Positions 1 to 5,026 of a DNA stretch of 5,110 nucleotides are shown here, piece after piece (positions within the stretch are counted from its first letter, which is position 1; each line of letters opens with the position of its first letter). The notes beneath the pieces were generated by a model, which was given only the letters and a program-made list of their open reading frames with translations, searched no databases and had not been told where the DNA came from. The DNA is from Desulfosporosinus sp. GTDB taxonomy: Bacteria > Bacillota > Desulfitobacteriia > Desulfitobacteriales > Desulfitobacteriaceae. The stretch spans positions 1,669 through 6,778 of the forward strand of contig DOPM01000010.1 in assembly GCA_003513495.1 (NCBI GenBank), written 5' to 3'. Made by a program: the position numbers and the translations under genes.

Positions 1-348
1 TTGTCGTTTGCGGCTGGTGAGCCAGTCCATAGTTTCTCTCGAGGTATGCAGCAGAGACTCTCAATTGCGCGCGCACTAGTCCATAATCCTTCCATTTTGT
101 TAATGGACGAACCCTACACTGGATTGGATGAAATGGCTAAAGGGATTTTAAATACAATTTTGAGTCAGTTATCCCAAAGTAAACACACAGTTTTTCTGAT
201 TACCCATGATTTTGAGCAGGGTTTGGAACAAAGTGACCAGGCTTTGATTCTAGTAGGCGGTCGTATCGCCTACTCCTGCAATCCCCGAAGGCTAAAGAGA
301 GAAGAGTTCAGACGTCGGTATTTGGAGCTTATAGGAGGAGTCGAATGA
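1..348 (+). CDS. ccmA: Cytochrome c biogenesis ABC transporter ATP-binding protein CcmA, C-terminal part (cut by window start)
   Basis: This is the ATPase subunit of the CcmAB haem/CcmE-releasing transporter, acting on the cytoplasmic face of the membrane. The visible 115 codons carry the second half of an ABC domain: the signature region FSRGMQQRL (residues 12-20 of the fragment), Walker B ILLMDEP (32-38), the D-loop TGLD (40-43) and the switch histidine in LITHD (H69). The Walker A half lies before the window, so the TTG at position 1 is only an in-frame codon and not a supported start. The signature is FSRGM instead of LSGGQ, a variant I associate with CcmA proteins of Gram-positive and thermophilic bacteria, so it need not mean loss of function. 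The stop overlaps the ccmB start (ATGA, 345-348), indicating translational coupling. The ABC fold is certain; the CcmA assignment rests on CcmB and CcmC directly downstream. Confidence 0.9.
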   Translation: MSFAAGEPVHSFSRGMQQRLSIARALVHNPSILLMDEPYTGLDEMAKGILNTILSQLSQSKHTVFLITHDFEQGLEQSDQALILVGGRIAYSCNPRRLKREEFRRRYLELIGGVE

Positions 349-1019
349 GCTTCATCAGGAAAGTGAGAATTTTACTTTGGAAAGAAATTAGAAGTGAGCT
401 ACAGAGTAAGGAAATGCTGAGCACGATGATAGTATTCTCCTTATTGGTGGTGGTGGTTTTCGGATTTGCTATTGATTTAAACAAAGAATTAATGAGCAAG
501 GTCTTGCCGGGGATCATTTGGATTACCATAATTTTCGCCGGGATATTCTGCCTTAACCGATCGTTCGCTGCGGAAAAACAGAATGACTGTTTGTATGGGT
601 TGATGCTCTGTCCCCTAGATCGTAGTGCTATTTACGTTGCTAAAACGATCATGAACCTCTTGCTCATGGTTATTGTAGAAGGTGTAACAGTTCCTCTATT
701 CTTCATTATTTTCAATTACCCTGGACCACAGCAGTTAGGTTTGTTTGTCATTGTCCTTCTGCTGGGCACTTATTGTTTTATGGCTGTGGGTACCTTTTTA
801 GCGGCTTTGTCTTCAGCGACAAAAGCCGGAGAGATGCTTATGCCAATTATGTTGATTCCCTTAATTGTGCCAGTATTGCTTAGTGCTGTGATTGTTACCA
901 AAGACAGTTTTGGTCTTGTGGGAAGCGGTACGGATCTATTTCTTAAGATTCTGGTTGTCTACGGGGTGGTCTTTACTGTATTACCTATGCTTCTCTTCGA
1001 TTATTTGCTGGAGGTGTAG
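345..1019 (+). CDS. ccmB: Haem exporter membrane protein CcmB
   Basis: This is the membrane permease partner of CcmA in System I cytochrome c maturation; the CcmAB ATPase is needed to release haem-loaded CcmE from CcmC. The 224 residues match the usual CcmB length (about 220). The N-terminus has the family-typical LLWKEIRSELQSKE stretch (residues 10-23) before the first membrane segment. Six hydrophobic segments are visible at about 27-43, 54-71, 102-123, 131-155, 164-184 and 200-222. The cytoplasmic loop after segment 2 has the recognisable C-P-L-D-R-S-A-I-Y-x-A-K pattern (89-100), and the MPIMLIPLIVPVLL block (166-179) is the CcmB proline-rich segment. The ATG at 345 follows AGGAGGAG (333-340) and overlaps the ccmA stop. 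No truncation or frameshift is seen. Identification is strong from sequence pattern plus context. Confidence 0.93.
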   Translation: MSFIRKVRILLWKEIRSELQSKEMLSTMIVFSLLVVVVFGFAIDLNKELMSKVLPGIIWITIIFAGIFCLNRSFAAEKQNDCLYGLMLCPLDRSAIYVAKTIMNLLLMVIVEGVTVPLFFIIFNYPGPQQLGLFVIVLLLGTYCFMAVGTFLAALSSATKAGEMLMPIMLIPLIVPVLLSAVIVTKDSFGLVGSGTDLFLKILVVYGVVFTVLPMLLFDYLLEV

Positions 1020-1022
1020 TCT

Positions 1023-1715
1023 ATGACTGAAAACACGCGCACTAGTCTAATAGAAAAGGTATTAGCGTGGTCAACGTTTCTTGCCGTGTTTGTAGCTCTA
1101 TATTTAGTACTAGTTTATGCGCCCACAGAAAAAACGATGGGTGATGTTCAACGAATCTTTTATTTTCACGTTGCTTCGGCTTGGGTCGGAATGATGGCCT
1201 TCGGAGTTGTTTTTGTTGCCAGTATCGCTTACCTGCTAACTAGGCGAACGAACTGGGATACCTATGCTTATACGTCTGCGGAAATCGGTGTAGTCTTCAC
1301 AACCATCGTTTTATTGACTGGCCCTATCTGGGCTAAACCCATTTGGAATGCCTGGTGGACGTGGGATTCACGTCTCACCACTACTCTGATCCTATGGTTT
1401 TTGTACCTGGCCTATGGCAAGGTTCGCTCGGCTATTGGCGAGGAAGAGAAGAAAGCACGTCTCGCTGCAGTATTTGGCATCTTGGCTTTTGTGGTCGTGC
1501 CAATTAATTTTTTTGCCATTCGTTGGTGGAGAACTATGCATCCCGGCGCTCTGGTCACTTCGAAAGGAATTGGATTAGCTCCTGACATGATGCTGGCTTT
1601 CTTTGCCAGCCTGTTCGCTTTTAGCTTATTGTACTGTTATTTTATGATGCGGAGTGTCCGTATTGAAAGGATGAAAGCAGAGATTCGTCGGTTAAAAGAG
1701 GGACTGTTTAATTAA
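1023..1715 (+). CDS. ccmC: Haem-handling cytochrome c maturation protein CcmC
   Basis: This protein binds haem at the outer membrane face and passes it to the haem chaperone CcmE; it belongs to the CcmC/CcmF/CcsA haem-handling family. The tryptophan-rich motif WWTWDSRLT sits at residues 111-119. The two histidines expected to ligate haem flank it: H49 in IFYFHVASAW and H173 in RTMHPGA. About six membrane segments are visible (roughly 15-33, 47-72, 85-101, 119-133, 147-166 and 187-211). The length of 230 fits CcmC and is too short for CcmF. The ATG at 1023 follows GGAGGTG (1010-1016), only 3 bases after the ccmB stop, so the two are co-translated. The nearest alternative is a System II CcsA/ResC protein, but the ccmAB neighbours argue for CcmC. 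Confidence 0.95.
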   Translation: MTENTRTSLIEKVLAWSTFLAVFVALYLVLVYAPTEKTMGDVQRIFYFHVASAWVGMMAFGVVFVASIAYLLTRRTNWDTYAYTSAEIGVVFTTIVLLTGPIWAKPIWNAWWTWDSRLTTTLILWFLYLAYGKVRSAIGEEEKKARLAAVFGILAFVVVPINFFAIRWWRTMHPGALVTSKGIGLAPDMMLAFFASLFAFSLLYCYFMMRSVRIERMKAEIRRLKEGLFN

Positions 1716-1762
1716 ATCAAGGGGCGGATAAGAAATCAAGAATCGCAAACGGGGGTGCAATC

Positions 1763-1909
1763 ATGGATATATTGTTTTATTTATTTCTTGCCTATTCGAT
1801 AATTTGGGTGTTAATCTTCGGGTACAGTTTGCGTCTGGGTAAAAGACAAGACAAACTCCAGAAAGAGCTTGAACTATTAAAAGAACTAATTAGCAGCAAA
1901 TCTTCATAA
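1763..1909 (+). CDS. ccmD: Small CcmD-like membrane protein
   Basis: This is a 48-codon gene, easily missed because of its length. It starts with ATG at 1763 behind GGGGGTG (1751-1757) and ends with TAA at 1907-1909. The product has one N-terminal membrane helix (about residues 3-23, containing YLFLAYSIIWVLIFGY), then a basic turn RLGKRQ (24-29), then a charged amphipathic helix with leucine spacing (31-43), ending in SSKSS. CcmD proteins have exactly this plan: one helix, a short basic stretch and a charged coil. They assist release of haem-bound CcmE from the CcmC-CcmAB complex. The AY...W...Y pattern within the helix and the position directly after ccmC support the call. CcmD sequences are poorly conserved, so the assignment rests on architecture and context more than on diagnostic residues. 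Confidence 0.82.
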   Translation: MDILFYLFLAYSIIWVLIFGYSLRLGKRQDKLQKELELLKELISSKSS

Positions 1910-1980
1910 GGTGCCCAAATAGTTCTTCGACGGCCTTAAAGTAGACTCTCCATTATATTGAGAGGAAGGAGGAAACCGGC

Positions 1981-2613
1981 ATGGCTGATCTGGTAGGGAA
2001 GCGGGCTCGTTTAGAGGCGCTAGAATTAGAAAGTAAAAAACGGCGGAAATTGGTCTTGATTAGTCTTTGTACATTGTTGGTAGTGGGGGTAGTAGCTATT
2101 GTACTCTCAACCAAAGAGGCAATTCCCGGATTTGATGACAAATACTCAATAGGAAAAAGTGTTAATTATACGGATAAAACCATTGAAATGACTGAGGTAA
2201 AGGCAGAGATTAATAACGGCCAAATTAAACTATCTTTTAACGACTTAGAGAAAAACAAAATTCTTTACGCTATGTATGATCCCAATTTTGATATAGGTAA
2301 TGGTCAGAAAGGGTTGCCTGTGATGGCTTATTTATCCCCAGCGGGTAGGGTGATGGTGGCTAGCAGTTTTTGCGAACCATGCTATTCCCGTAAATTCCAC
2401 ATCGAAGGGGATGTATTAGTGTGTAATGTATGTTTTACCCGTTGGAGTCTCGCCGACTTAACGGGATTAGGTGGTGGATGTACTAAGTATCCACCTCAAG
2501 AATTAAATTATTCTGTAGATGAGGAAAACGGCAAAATCGTTATTAATGAAGACGATCTTAAAGACTGGAAACCGCGGGATTATGACGCTTCAACGACTTC
2601 GAATATGAACTAA
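1981..2613 (+). CDS. Membrane-anchored five-cysteine protein of the DUF2318 / FtrD-like iron-sulfur family
   Basis: The 210-residue protein has a basic cytoplasmic N-terminus (residues 1-23), one membrane helix (24-43) and an extracytoplasmic domain. The C-terminal half shows the DUF2318 cysteine pattern: CEPC (131-134), CNVC (148-151) followed by F-T-R-W, and GGGC (164-167), with H140 between the first two. Related proteins are called membrane iron-sulfur proteins or the FtrD component of ferrous-iron uptake; the biochemical role is not well established. Here the domain stands alone, without the long multi-helix membrane part found in larger DUF2318 proteins. The ATG at 1981 follows AAGGAGG (1966-1972). 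It lies 71 bases after ccmD on the same strand with no terminator between. A part in electron or thiol transfer for cytochrome maturation, or in iron handling, is inference only. All five cysteines are present and no break is seen. Confidence 0.82.
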   Translation: MADLVGKRARLEALELESKKRRKLVLISLCTLLVVGVVAIVLSTKEAIPGFDDKYSIGKSVNYTDKTIEMTEVKAEINNGQIKLSFNDLEKNKILYAMYDPNFDIGNGQKGLPVMAYLSPAGRVMVASSFCEPCYSRKFHIEGDVLVCNVCFTRWSLADLTGLGGGCTKYPPQELNYSVDEENGKIVINEDDLKDWKPRDYDASTTSNMN

Positions 2614-2674
2614 CTTAGTAAAGCTTCGCCAATACGGCGTTATGGATTAACCTAAGGCAATTACAAAAATAAGT

Positions 2675-2680
2675 AGGTGA
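2675..2680 (+). promoter_or_regulatory. Ribosome binding site that favours a TTG start at 2686
   Basis: AGGTGA at 2675-2680 is complementary to the 16S rRNA 3' end and sits 5 bases before TTG at 2686. The in-frame GTG at 2677 lies inside this site and has no purine-rich site of its own upstream, so the TTG is the better-supported start. Confidence 0.6.
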
Positions 2681-2685
2681 GTATC

Positions 2686-3315
2686 TTGTATCAATACGGG
2701 TTCTGGTCAGTTGTCATAGTCAACTCACTGGTATTTATTATTTTTGCGTTTAGTTTCGTTAGACCGAAAAATGCTATTGACTGGCGTGTATTTGGTACTT
2801 TTTCGGCTTTTATTGTCGCACTTTTTACGGAAATGTATGGGTTTCCTTTAACTCTATATATGCTCTCAGGTTGGTTAGGACGCAAATACCCCAGCTTCGC
2901 CATACCATCACATGACTCAGGGCATCTCTGGTTCAGTTTGCTAGGGCTCAAAGGAGATCCTCATCAGTACCCGATACACACAATTAGTGATTGGTTAATT
3001 ATAGGGGGGCTCGTATTTCTTGCTATTACCTGGGGTTTCTTATACCGGGCCCAACGAAAAAACAAGATTGCCACAACTGGACCGTATTATGTAATACGAC
3101 ATCCCCAGTACGTTGCGTTCATCGCTATCATGTTTGGATTCCTCCTCCAGTGGCCAACAATTTTGACTTTAGTCATGTTTCCCATCTTGGTAACTATGTA
3201 TGTTAAGTTAGCAAAACGTGAGGAGGCAGATTCAATCGAGAGATTTGGGGAAGAATACTTGGGATACGTCAATAGAACAGGTGGGTTTTTTCCAAAGCTG
3301 AAAATAGAAAAGTAA
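2686..3315 (+). CDS. Integral-membrane methyltransferase, isoprenylcysteine carboxyl / phospholipid N-methyltransferase superfamily
   Basis: This is a membrane protein of 209 residues if started at TTG 2686 (212 from GTG 2677). Hydrophobic segments lie at about residues 6-24, 34-50, 100-119 and 140-170. The C-terminal third carries the superfamily signature for S-adenosylmethionine binding: GPYYVIRHPQY (132-142), then KREE (177-180), then FGEEYLGYVNRTGGFFP (187-203), matching the pattern R-H-P-x-Y ... E-E ... F-G-x-x-Y-x-x-Y ... P. Members methylate prenylcysteine carboxyl groups, phospholipid amines or unknown lipids; the substrate here cannot be told. The stretch before the signature has several histidines (H76, H80, H93, H98), possibly metal- or haem-related, but this is speculative. 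It lies 72 bases after the DUF2318 gene with no terminator between, so it is probably co-transcribed with the ccm operon. Family call is strong; function is open. Confidence 0.88.
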   Translation: MYQYGFWSVVIVNSLVFIIFAFSFVRPKNAIDWRVFGTFSAFIVALFTEMYGFPLTLYMLSGWLGRKYPSFAIPSHDSGHLWFSLLGLKGDPHQYPIHTISDWLIIGGLVFLAITWGFLYRAQRKNKIATTGPYYVIRHPQYVAFIAIMFGFLLQWPTILTLVMFPILVTMYVKLAKREEADSIERFGEEYLGYVNRTGGFFPKLKIEK

Positions 3316-3325
3316 ACGTAAGGTA

Positions 3326-3481
3326 TTAATTGAATGTAAGTTAGTTCCTGCATTAGTGTTCAATAGAATTATCGAAAACCATGGAGGCCACATAAGTGTC
3401 TGGAGTAAACTAGGTGAAGGAACAATATTTACGATTATCTTACCTACAGAAAAGAAGGTGTTTGGAGGGGTATCGGTATAA
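3326..3481 (+). pseudogene. Sensor histidine kinase remnant (C-terminal ATPase end only)
   Basis: A frame open from 3308 (after TAG at 3305-3307) to TAA at 3479-3481 encodes the tail of a histidine kinase catalytic domain. RIIENHGGHISVWSKLGEG (codons 3365-3421) is the classic segment following the G1/G2 boxes, and TIFTIILP (3422-3445) is the closing beta strand. The residues before it (P-A-L-V-F-N) stand where a functional kinase has the glycine-rich G2 box (GxGLGL), and they do not match. The dimerisation domain, H box, N box and G1 box are absent. The only possible start nearby, GTG at 3356, has no ribosome site. The frame overlaps the end of the methyltransferase gene, as expected if a deletion fused the tail to unrelated DNA. 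I read it as a dead fragment. Confidence 0.75.
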
Positions 3482-3494
3482 ACAAGAGCCTTTC

Positions 3495-3548
3495 TTCATG
3501 GGAAATTCACAACTTTTTCATGAGATGATCGTATCCCAGAGTTACACT
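3495..3548 (+). promoter_or_regulatory. Candidate promoter with three 11-base-spaced TTCA repeats (possible response-regulator site)
   Basis: TTCATG (3495-3500), TTCACA (3506-3511) and TTCATG (3517-3522) start exactly 11 bases apart. Twenty bases after the last repeat is TACACT (3543-3548), a fair -10 box. One-turn-spaced direct repeats replacing a -35 box are the arrangement used by OmpR/PhoB-type response regulators. The site lies just after a histidine-kinase remnant and before the methionine-rich gene. TTCACA also resembles a -35 box (5 of 6), but 17 bases on there is only a weak -10 (TCGTAT). The repeats are seen; the regulator is inferred. Confidence 0.4.
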
Positions 3549-3619
3549 AAGGACATGGAAGAACAACAAAGCCAATGAAGCAAAAGAGTAGAATGAAGAT
3601 TTACAAGGGGGTATTAACA

Positions 3620-4027
3620 ATGACAAAATTCAGTAAAAAAATCACGGTAATCGCAGGAACCGCAATATTGGCAGTTGGGCTTATGGCTATACCGGCTATA
3701 GCTGGAACGACCCAACAAGAAGGTAAAGGATGGTTCGGTCAAATGCAGGGATTTATGCAAAATACCTTTTCATCGGAGCAGCATCAGACGTTGATGAATT
3801 CGACGACCATGCAAAATCTCCATAATTCAGAGGGGATGCAGAATGCCATGGAAACAGGGGATGTTAAGGCGATGCAAGATCTTATGAATTCAGACCCGAA
3901 TGTAAAGGCCCAAATGGGGCAAGATAATCTTGATAAAATGAACCAATTTATGAATAATTCTGGAGGGAACATGATGACCAACGGAAATGGTGCTACCAGT
4001 TCTGGAAGTGCGATGGTGAACTTTTAA
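3620..4027 (+). CDS. Secreted methionine-rich protein, possible extracytoplasmic copper binder
   Basis: The start is ATG 3620, behind AAGGGGGT (3605-3612). It gives 135 residues with a clean signal peptide: basic KFSKK, a hydrophobic core (8-23), and a likely AIA|G cleavage after residue 28. An in-frame ATG at 3575 would add 15 residues but has no good ribosome site and would bury the signal. The predicted mature chain of 107 residues has 14 methionines, no cysteine and two histidines (H55, H68). Methionines recur as M-x3-M at 42/46, 73/77, 85/89 and 107/111, placing pairs on one helix face. The LMNS motif repeats at 58-61 and 88-91. The C-terminus is low-complexity Gly/Ser/Asn. I recognise it as resembling short secreted proteins of Desulfosporosinus-type bacteria that lack a known function. 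Methionine-only ligands and the CopZ gene 87 bases downstream suggest Cu(I) binding outside the membrane; this is inference. Confidence 0.8.
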   Translation: MTKFSKKITVIAGTAILAVGLMAIPAIAGTTQQEGKGWFGQMQGFMQNTFSSEQHQTLMNSTTMQNLHNSEGMQNAMETGDVKAMQDLMNSDPNVKAQMGQDNLDKMNQFMNNSGGNMMTNGNGATSSGSAMVNF

Positions 4028-4114
4028 CACCGTTTTTACTGGAGCCGCGATGGTGATGTTCAGAGCCGGTAGAGACAAGAACTTAAAATTGTAGTAAAAA
4101 AGGAGCGATACAAA

Positions 4115-4372
4115 ATGAGTGGTTGCTGTGGACATTCGAATAAAGGTCATTCCGGAGGAAATACCATGAATCCCCAAGATGGGATTGTCTTAAAAATTGA
4201 GGGGATGACATGTGGGCACTGCAAGAGTTCCGTTGAGAAAGCGTTATTGAAAGTTCCTGGTGTTACTCAGGCAGAAGTCGATTTAGCTCATAAACAAGCA
4301 GTTGTTATAGGGACGGCAGATCGTTCAATGCTTGTTAAGGTCGTAGATGATGCTGGTTACAAGGTCATTTAA
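4115..4372 (+). CDS. copZ: CopZ-type copper chaperone (HMA domain) with Cys/His-rich N-terminal extension
   Basis: This small cytoplasmic Cu(I) carrier passes copper to a CopA-type P-type ATPase or to a copper-sensing repressor. The HMA fold spans about residues 23-85: a first beta strand, the metal site GMTCGHC (30-36, ligands C33 and C36), a helix, PGV (48-50), and the closing DDAGYKVI (78-85) whose tyrosine is typical. The first 17 residues (MSGCCGHSNKGHSGG and on) add C4, C5, H7 and H12, a second possible metal site not found in minimal 68-residue CopZ. The ATG at 4115 follows AAGGAG (4100-4105). A second in-frame ATG at 4166 has its own ribosome site and would give a 68-residue canonical CopZ. 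No CopA gene follows within the window; a terminator does. The gene is probably transcribed with the methionine-rich gene upstream, since no terminator separates them. Confidence 0.92.
   Translation: MSGCCGHSNKGHSGGNTMNPQDGIVLKIEGMTCGHCKSSVEKALLKVPGVTQAEVDLAHKQAVVIGTADRSMLVKVVDDAGYKVI
4154..4158 (+). promoter_or_regulatory. Internal ribosome binding site within copZ
   Basis: GGAGG at 4154-4158 lies 7 bases before the in-frame ATG at 4166, an ideal spacing. It encodes part of the Gly-Gly in the N-terminal extension, so codon constraint could also explain it. If used, it starts a 68-residue CopZ lacking the Cys/His tail. Confidence 0.5.
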
Positions 4373-4443
4373 CTATCCGTAACTTTGCACAGATGCCGAT
4401 GGTATTGGACGATTGAGGGACCATGAATAAAAAGAAGTAGATC

Positions 4444-4477
4444 AAGTGGCTGGGGATTTAATCCTCGGCCACTTTTT
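4444..4477 (+). terminator. Rho-independent terminator after copZ
   Basis: AAGTGGC (4444-4450) pairs with GCCACTT (4468-4474). The stem continues inward with T-G and GGGGA/TCCTC, giving about 13 pairs including wobbles, closed by a TTTAA loop (4457-4461). A run of five T ends at 4477. It lies 71 bases after the copZ stop and would end that transcript. Confidence 0.9.
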
Positions 4478-4555
4478 AGTGCGATCATAAGGTGGATGGC
4501 TTGCCTACCCCCAGCGCGATTATGGTCACTGACATAAAATTCCATATAGAAATAA

Positions 4556-4592
4556 GAAAAGCTCAGACCGATTAATAAGGTCTGAGCTTTTC
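4556..4592. terminator. Perfect 14-bp hairpin, bidirectional terminator
   Basis: GAAAAGCTCAGACC (4556-4569) and GGTCTGAGCTTTTC (4579-4592) are exact reverse complements around a 9-base loop. The outer arms supply TTTT on the + strand and, read the other way, TTTT on the - strand. It may once have ended the transcript of a neighbour now lost, since the first copZ terminator lies only 79 bases upstream. Confidence 0.8.
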
Positions 4593-4639
4593 GTCATCTC
4601 TTCAAGTTGAAATAATCCAGTTACGTTAAGAAAAATTAG

Positions 4640-4990
4640 AATAGTGCCACCGCTATAGGTTATTTTTTCTCCGGCTATTTAACCCGGTCGATGCATCTTT
4701 TGGACACAGGCATGGGCAAGATTCAGTCCGGTGATTTTACCACCAGGGTTCATTTTACTGGTACAGACGAATTTAGCTATCTGGCTCTGGGTTTTAATGA
4801 TATGGCACAGGGGTTGGCCAATCGAGAAGCAGTCATAAATGAGCTTACCTTCGGCCTGGAGCAAAAAGTTAAAGATAGAACTAGGGAATTGGAAGAAGCA
4901 ATAAAACAATTGCAAATGACTCATAAAATCATTCAAGAAGAAATGGTGTTGGCCCGGAGGGTACAGCAAAGCTTAATCACCCAGCAGTGA
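4640..4990 (+). pseudogene. HAMP-coiled-coil-PP2C (RsbU/SpoIIE-like) signalling protein, internal fragment
   Basis: The frame is open from 4640 (after TAG 4637-4639) to TGA 4988-4990. Codons before the first ATG at 4691 read as the end of a membrane helix and the HAMP entry (A-I-G-Y-F-F-S-G-Y-L-T-R-S), so homology runs upstream of any start codon. Counting from ATG 4691, a HAMP domain covers about residues 1-42 (IQSGDFTTRV, DEFSYLALGFNDMAQGL). It is followed by a helical linker with VKDRTRELEEA (60-70). The tail LARRVQQSLITQQ (87-99) is the very beginning of a PP2C-type phosphatase domain, which normally continues with L-P and about 200 more residues. There is no ribosome site before ATG 4691. 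Both the sensor/membrane front and the catalytic domain are missing, so this is most likely a gene remnant. A histidine kinase origin is less likely because of the ARRVQQSL motif. Confidence 0.72.
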
Positions 4991-5026
4991 GTTGTCCAAT
5001 CCTCCCTCGTTTTTAGAGGAATGTTT

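Noticed and set aside
12..20. Unusual ABC signature FSRGM in CcmA taken as a defect
   Set aside because: Related CcmA proteins commonly carry this form, and Walker B, D-loop and H-switch are intact.
329..529. Open frame on the - strand opposite the start of ccmB
   Set aside because: It has no ribosome site or recognisable motif and lies fully opposite a well-identified gene; its hydrophobic look mirrors the ccmB membrane codons.
1926..1964. Possible promoter or hairpin before the DUF2318 gene (TTCGAC, TATATT, CTCTC/GAGAG)
   Set aside because: The spacing between the boxes is 22 bases and the hairpin is only 5 pairs with no T run, so neither is convincing. TTCGACG also differs from a Spo0A box by one base, but a single near match is expected by chance.
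2625..2637. CGCC-AATAC-GGCG small hairpin between the DUF2318 and methyltransferase genes
   Set aside because: Four pairs and no T run; too weak for a terminator.
3464..3478. GGGGTAT-like half site resembling a CsoR operator, with TACCCCC near 4507 as another
   Set aside because: Neither has the facing half needed for a CsoR palindrome; one lies inside the kinase remnant and the other between terminators.
3575..3619. Upstream in-frame ATG giving a 15-residue longer methionine-rich protein
   Set aside because: It has no well-placed ribosome site and would put a basic extension before a normal signal peptide; ATG 3620 has AAGGGGGT at good spacing.
4059..4089. Possible CueR-type promoter before copZ (TTCAGA, 19-base spacer, TAAAAT)
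   Set aside because: The 19-base spacing is suggestive of a MerR-family promoter, but the -35 is poor and the spacer has no dyad as such an operator needs.
3890..4177. Open frame on the - strand across the methionine-rich gene and the copZ start
   Set aside because: It overlaps two supported + strand genes and shows no domain or credible start.
4679..4969. Open frame on the - strand opposite the HAMP fragment
   Set aside because: The + strand frame shows clear HAMP and coiled-coil residues; the reverse frame shows nothing recognisable.
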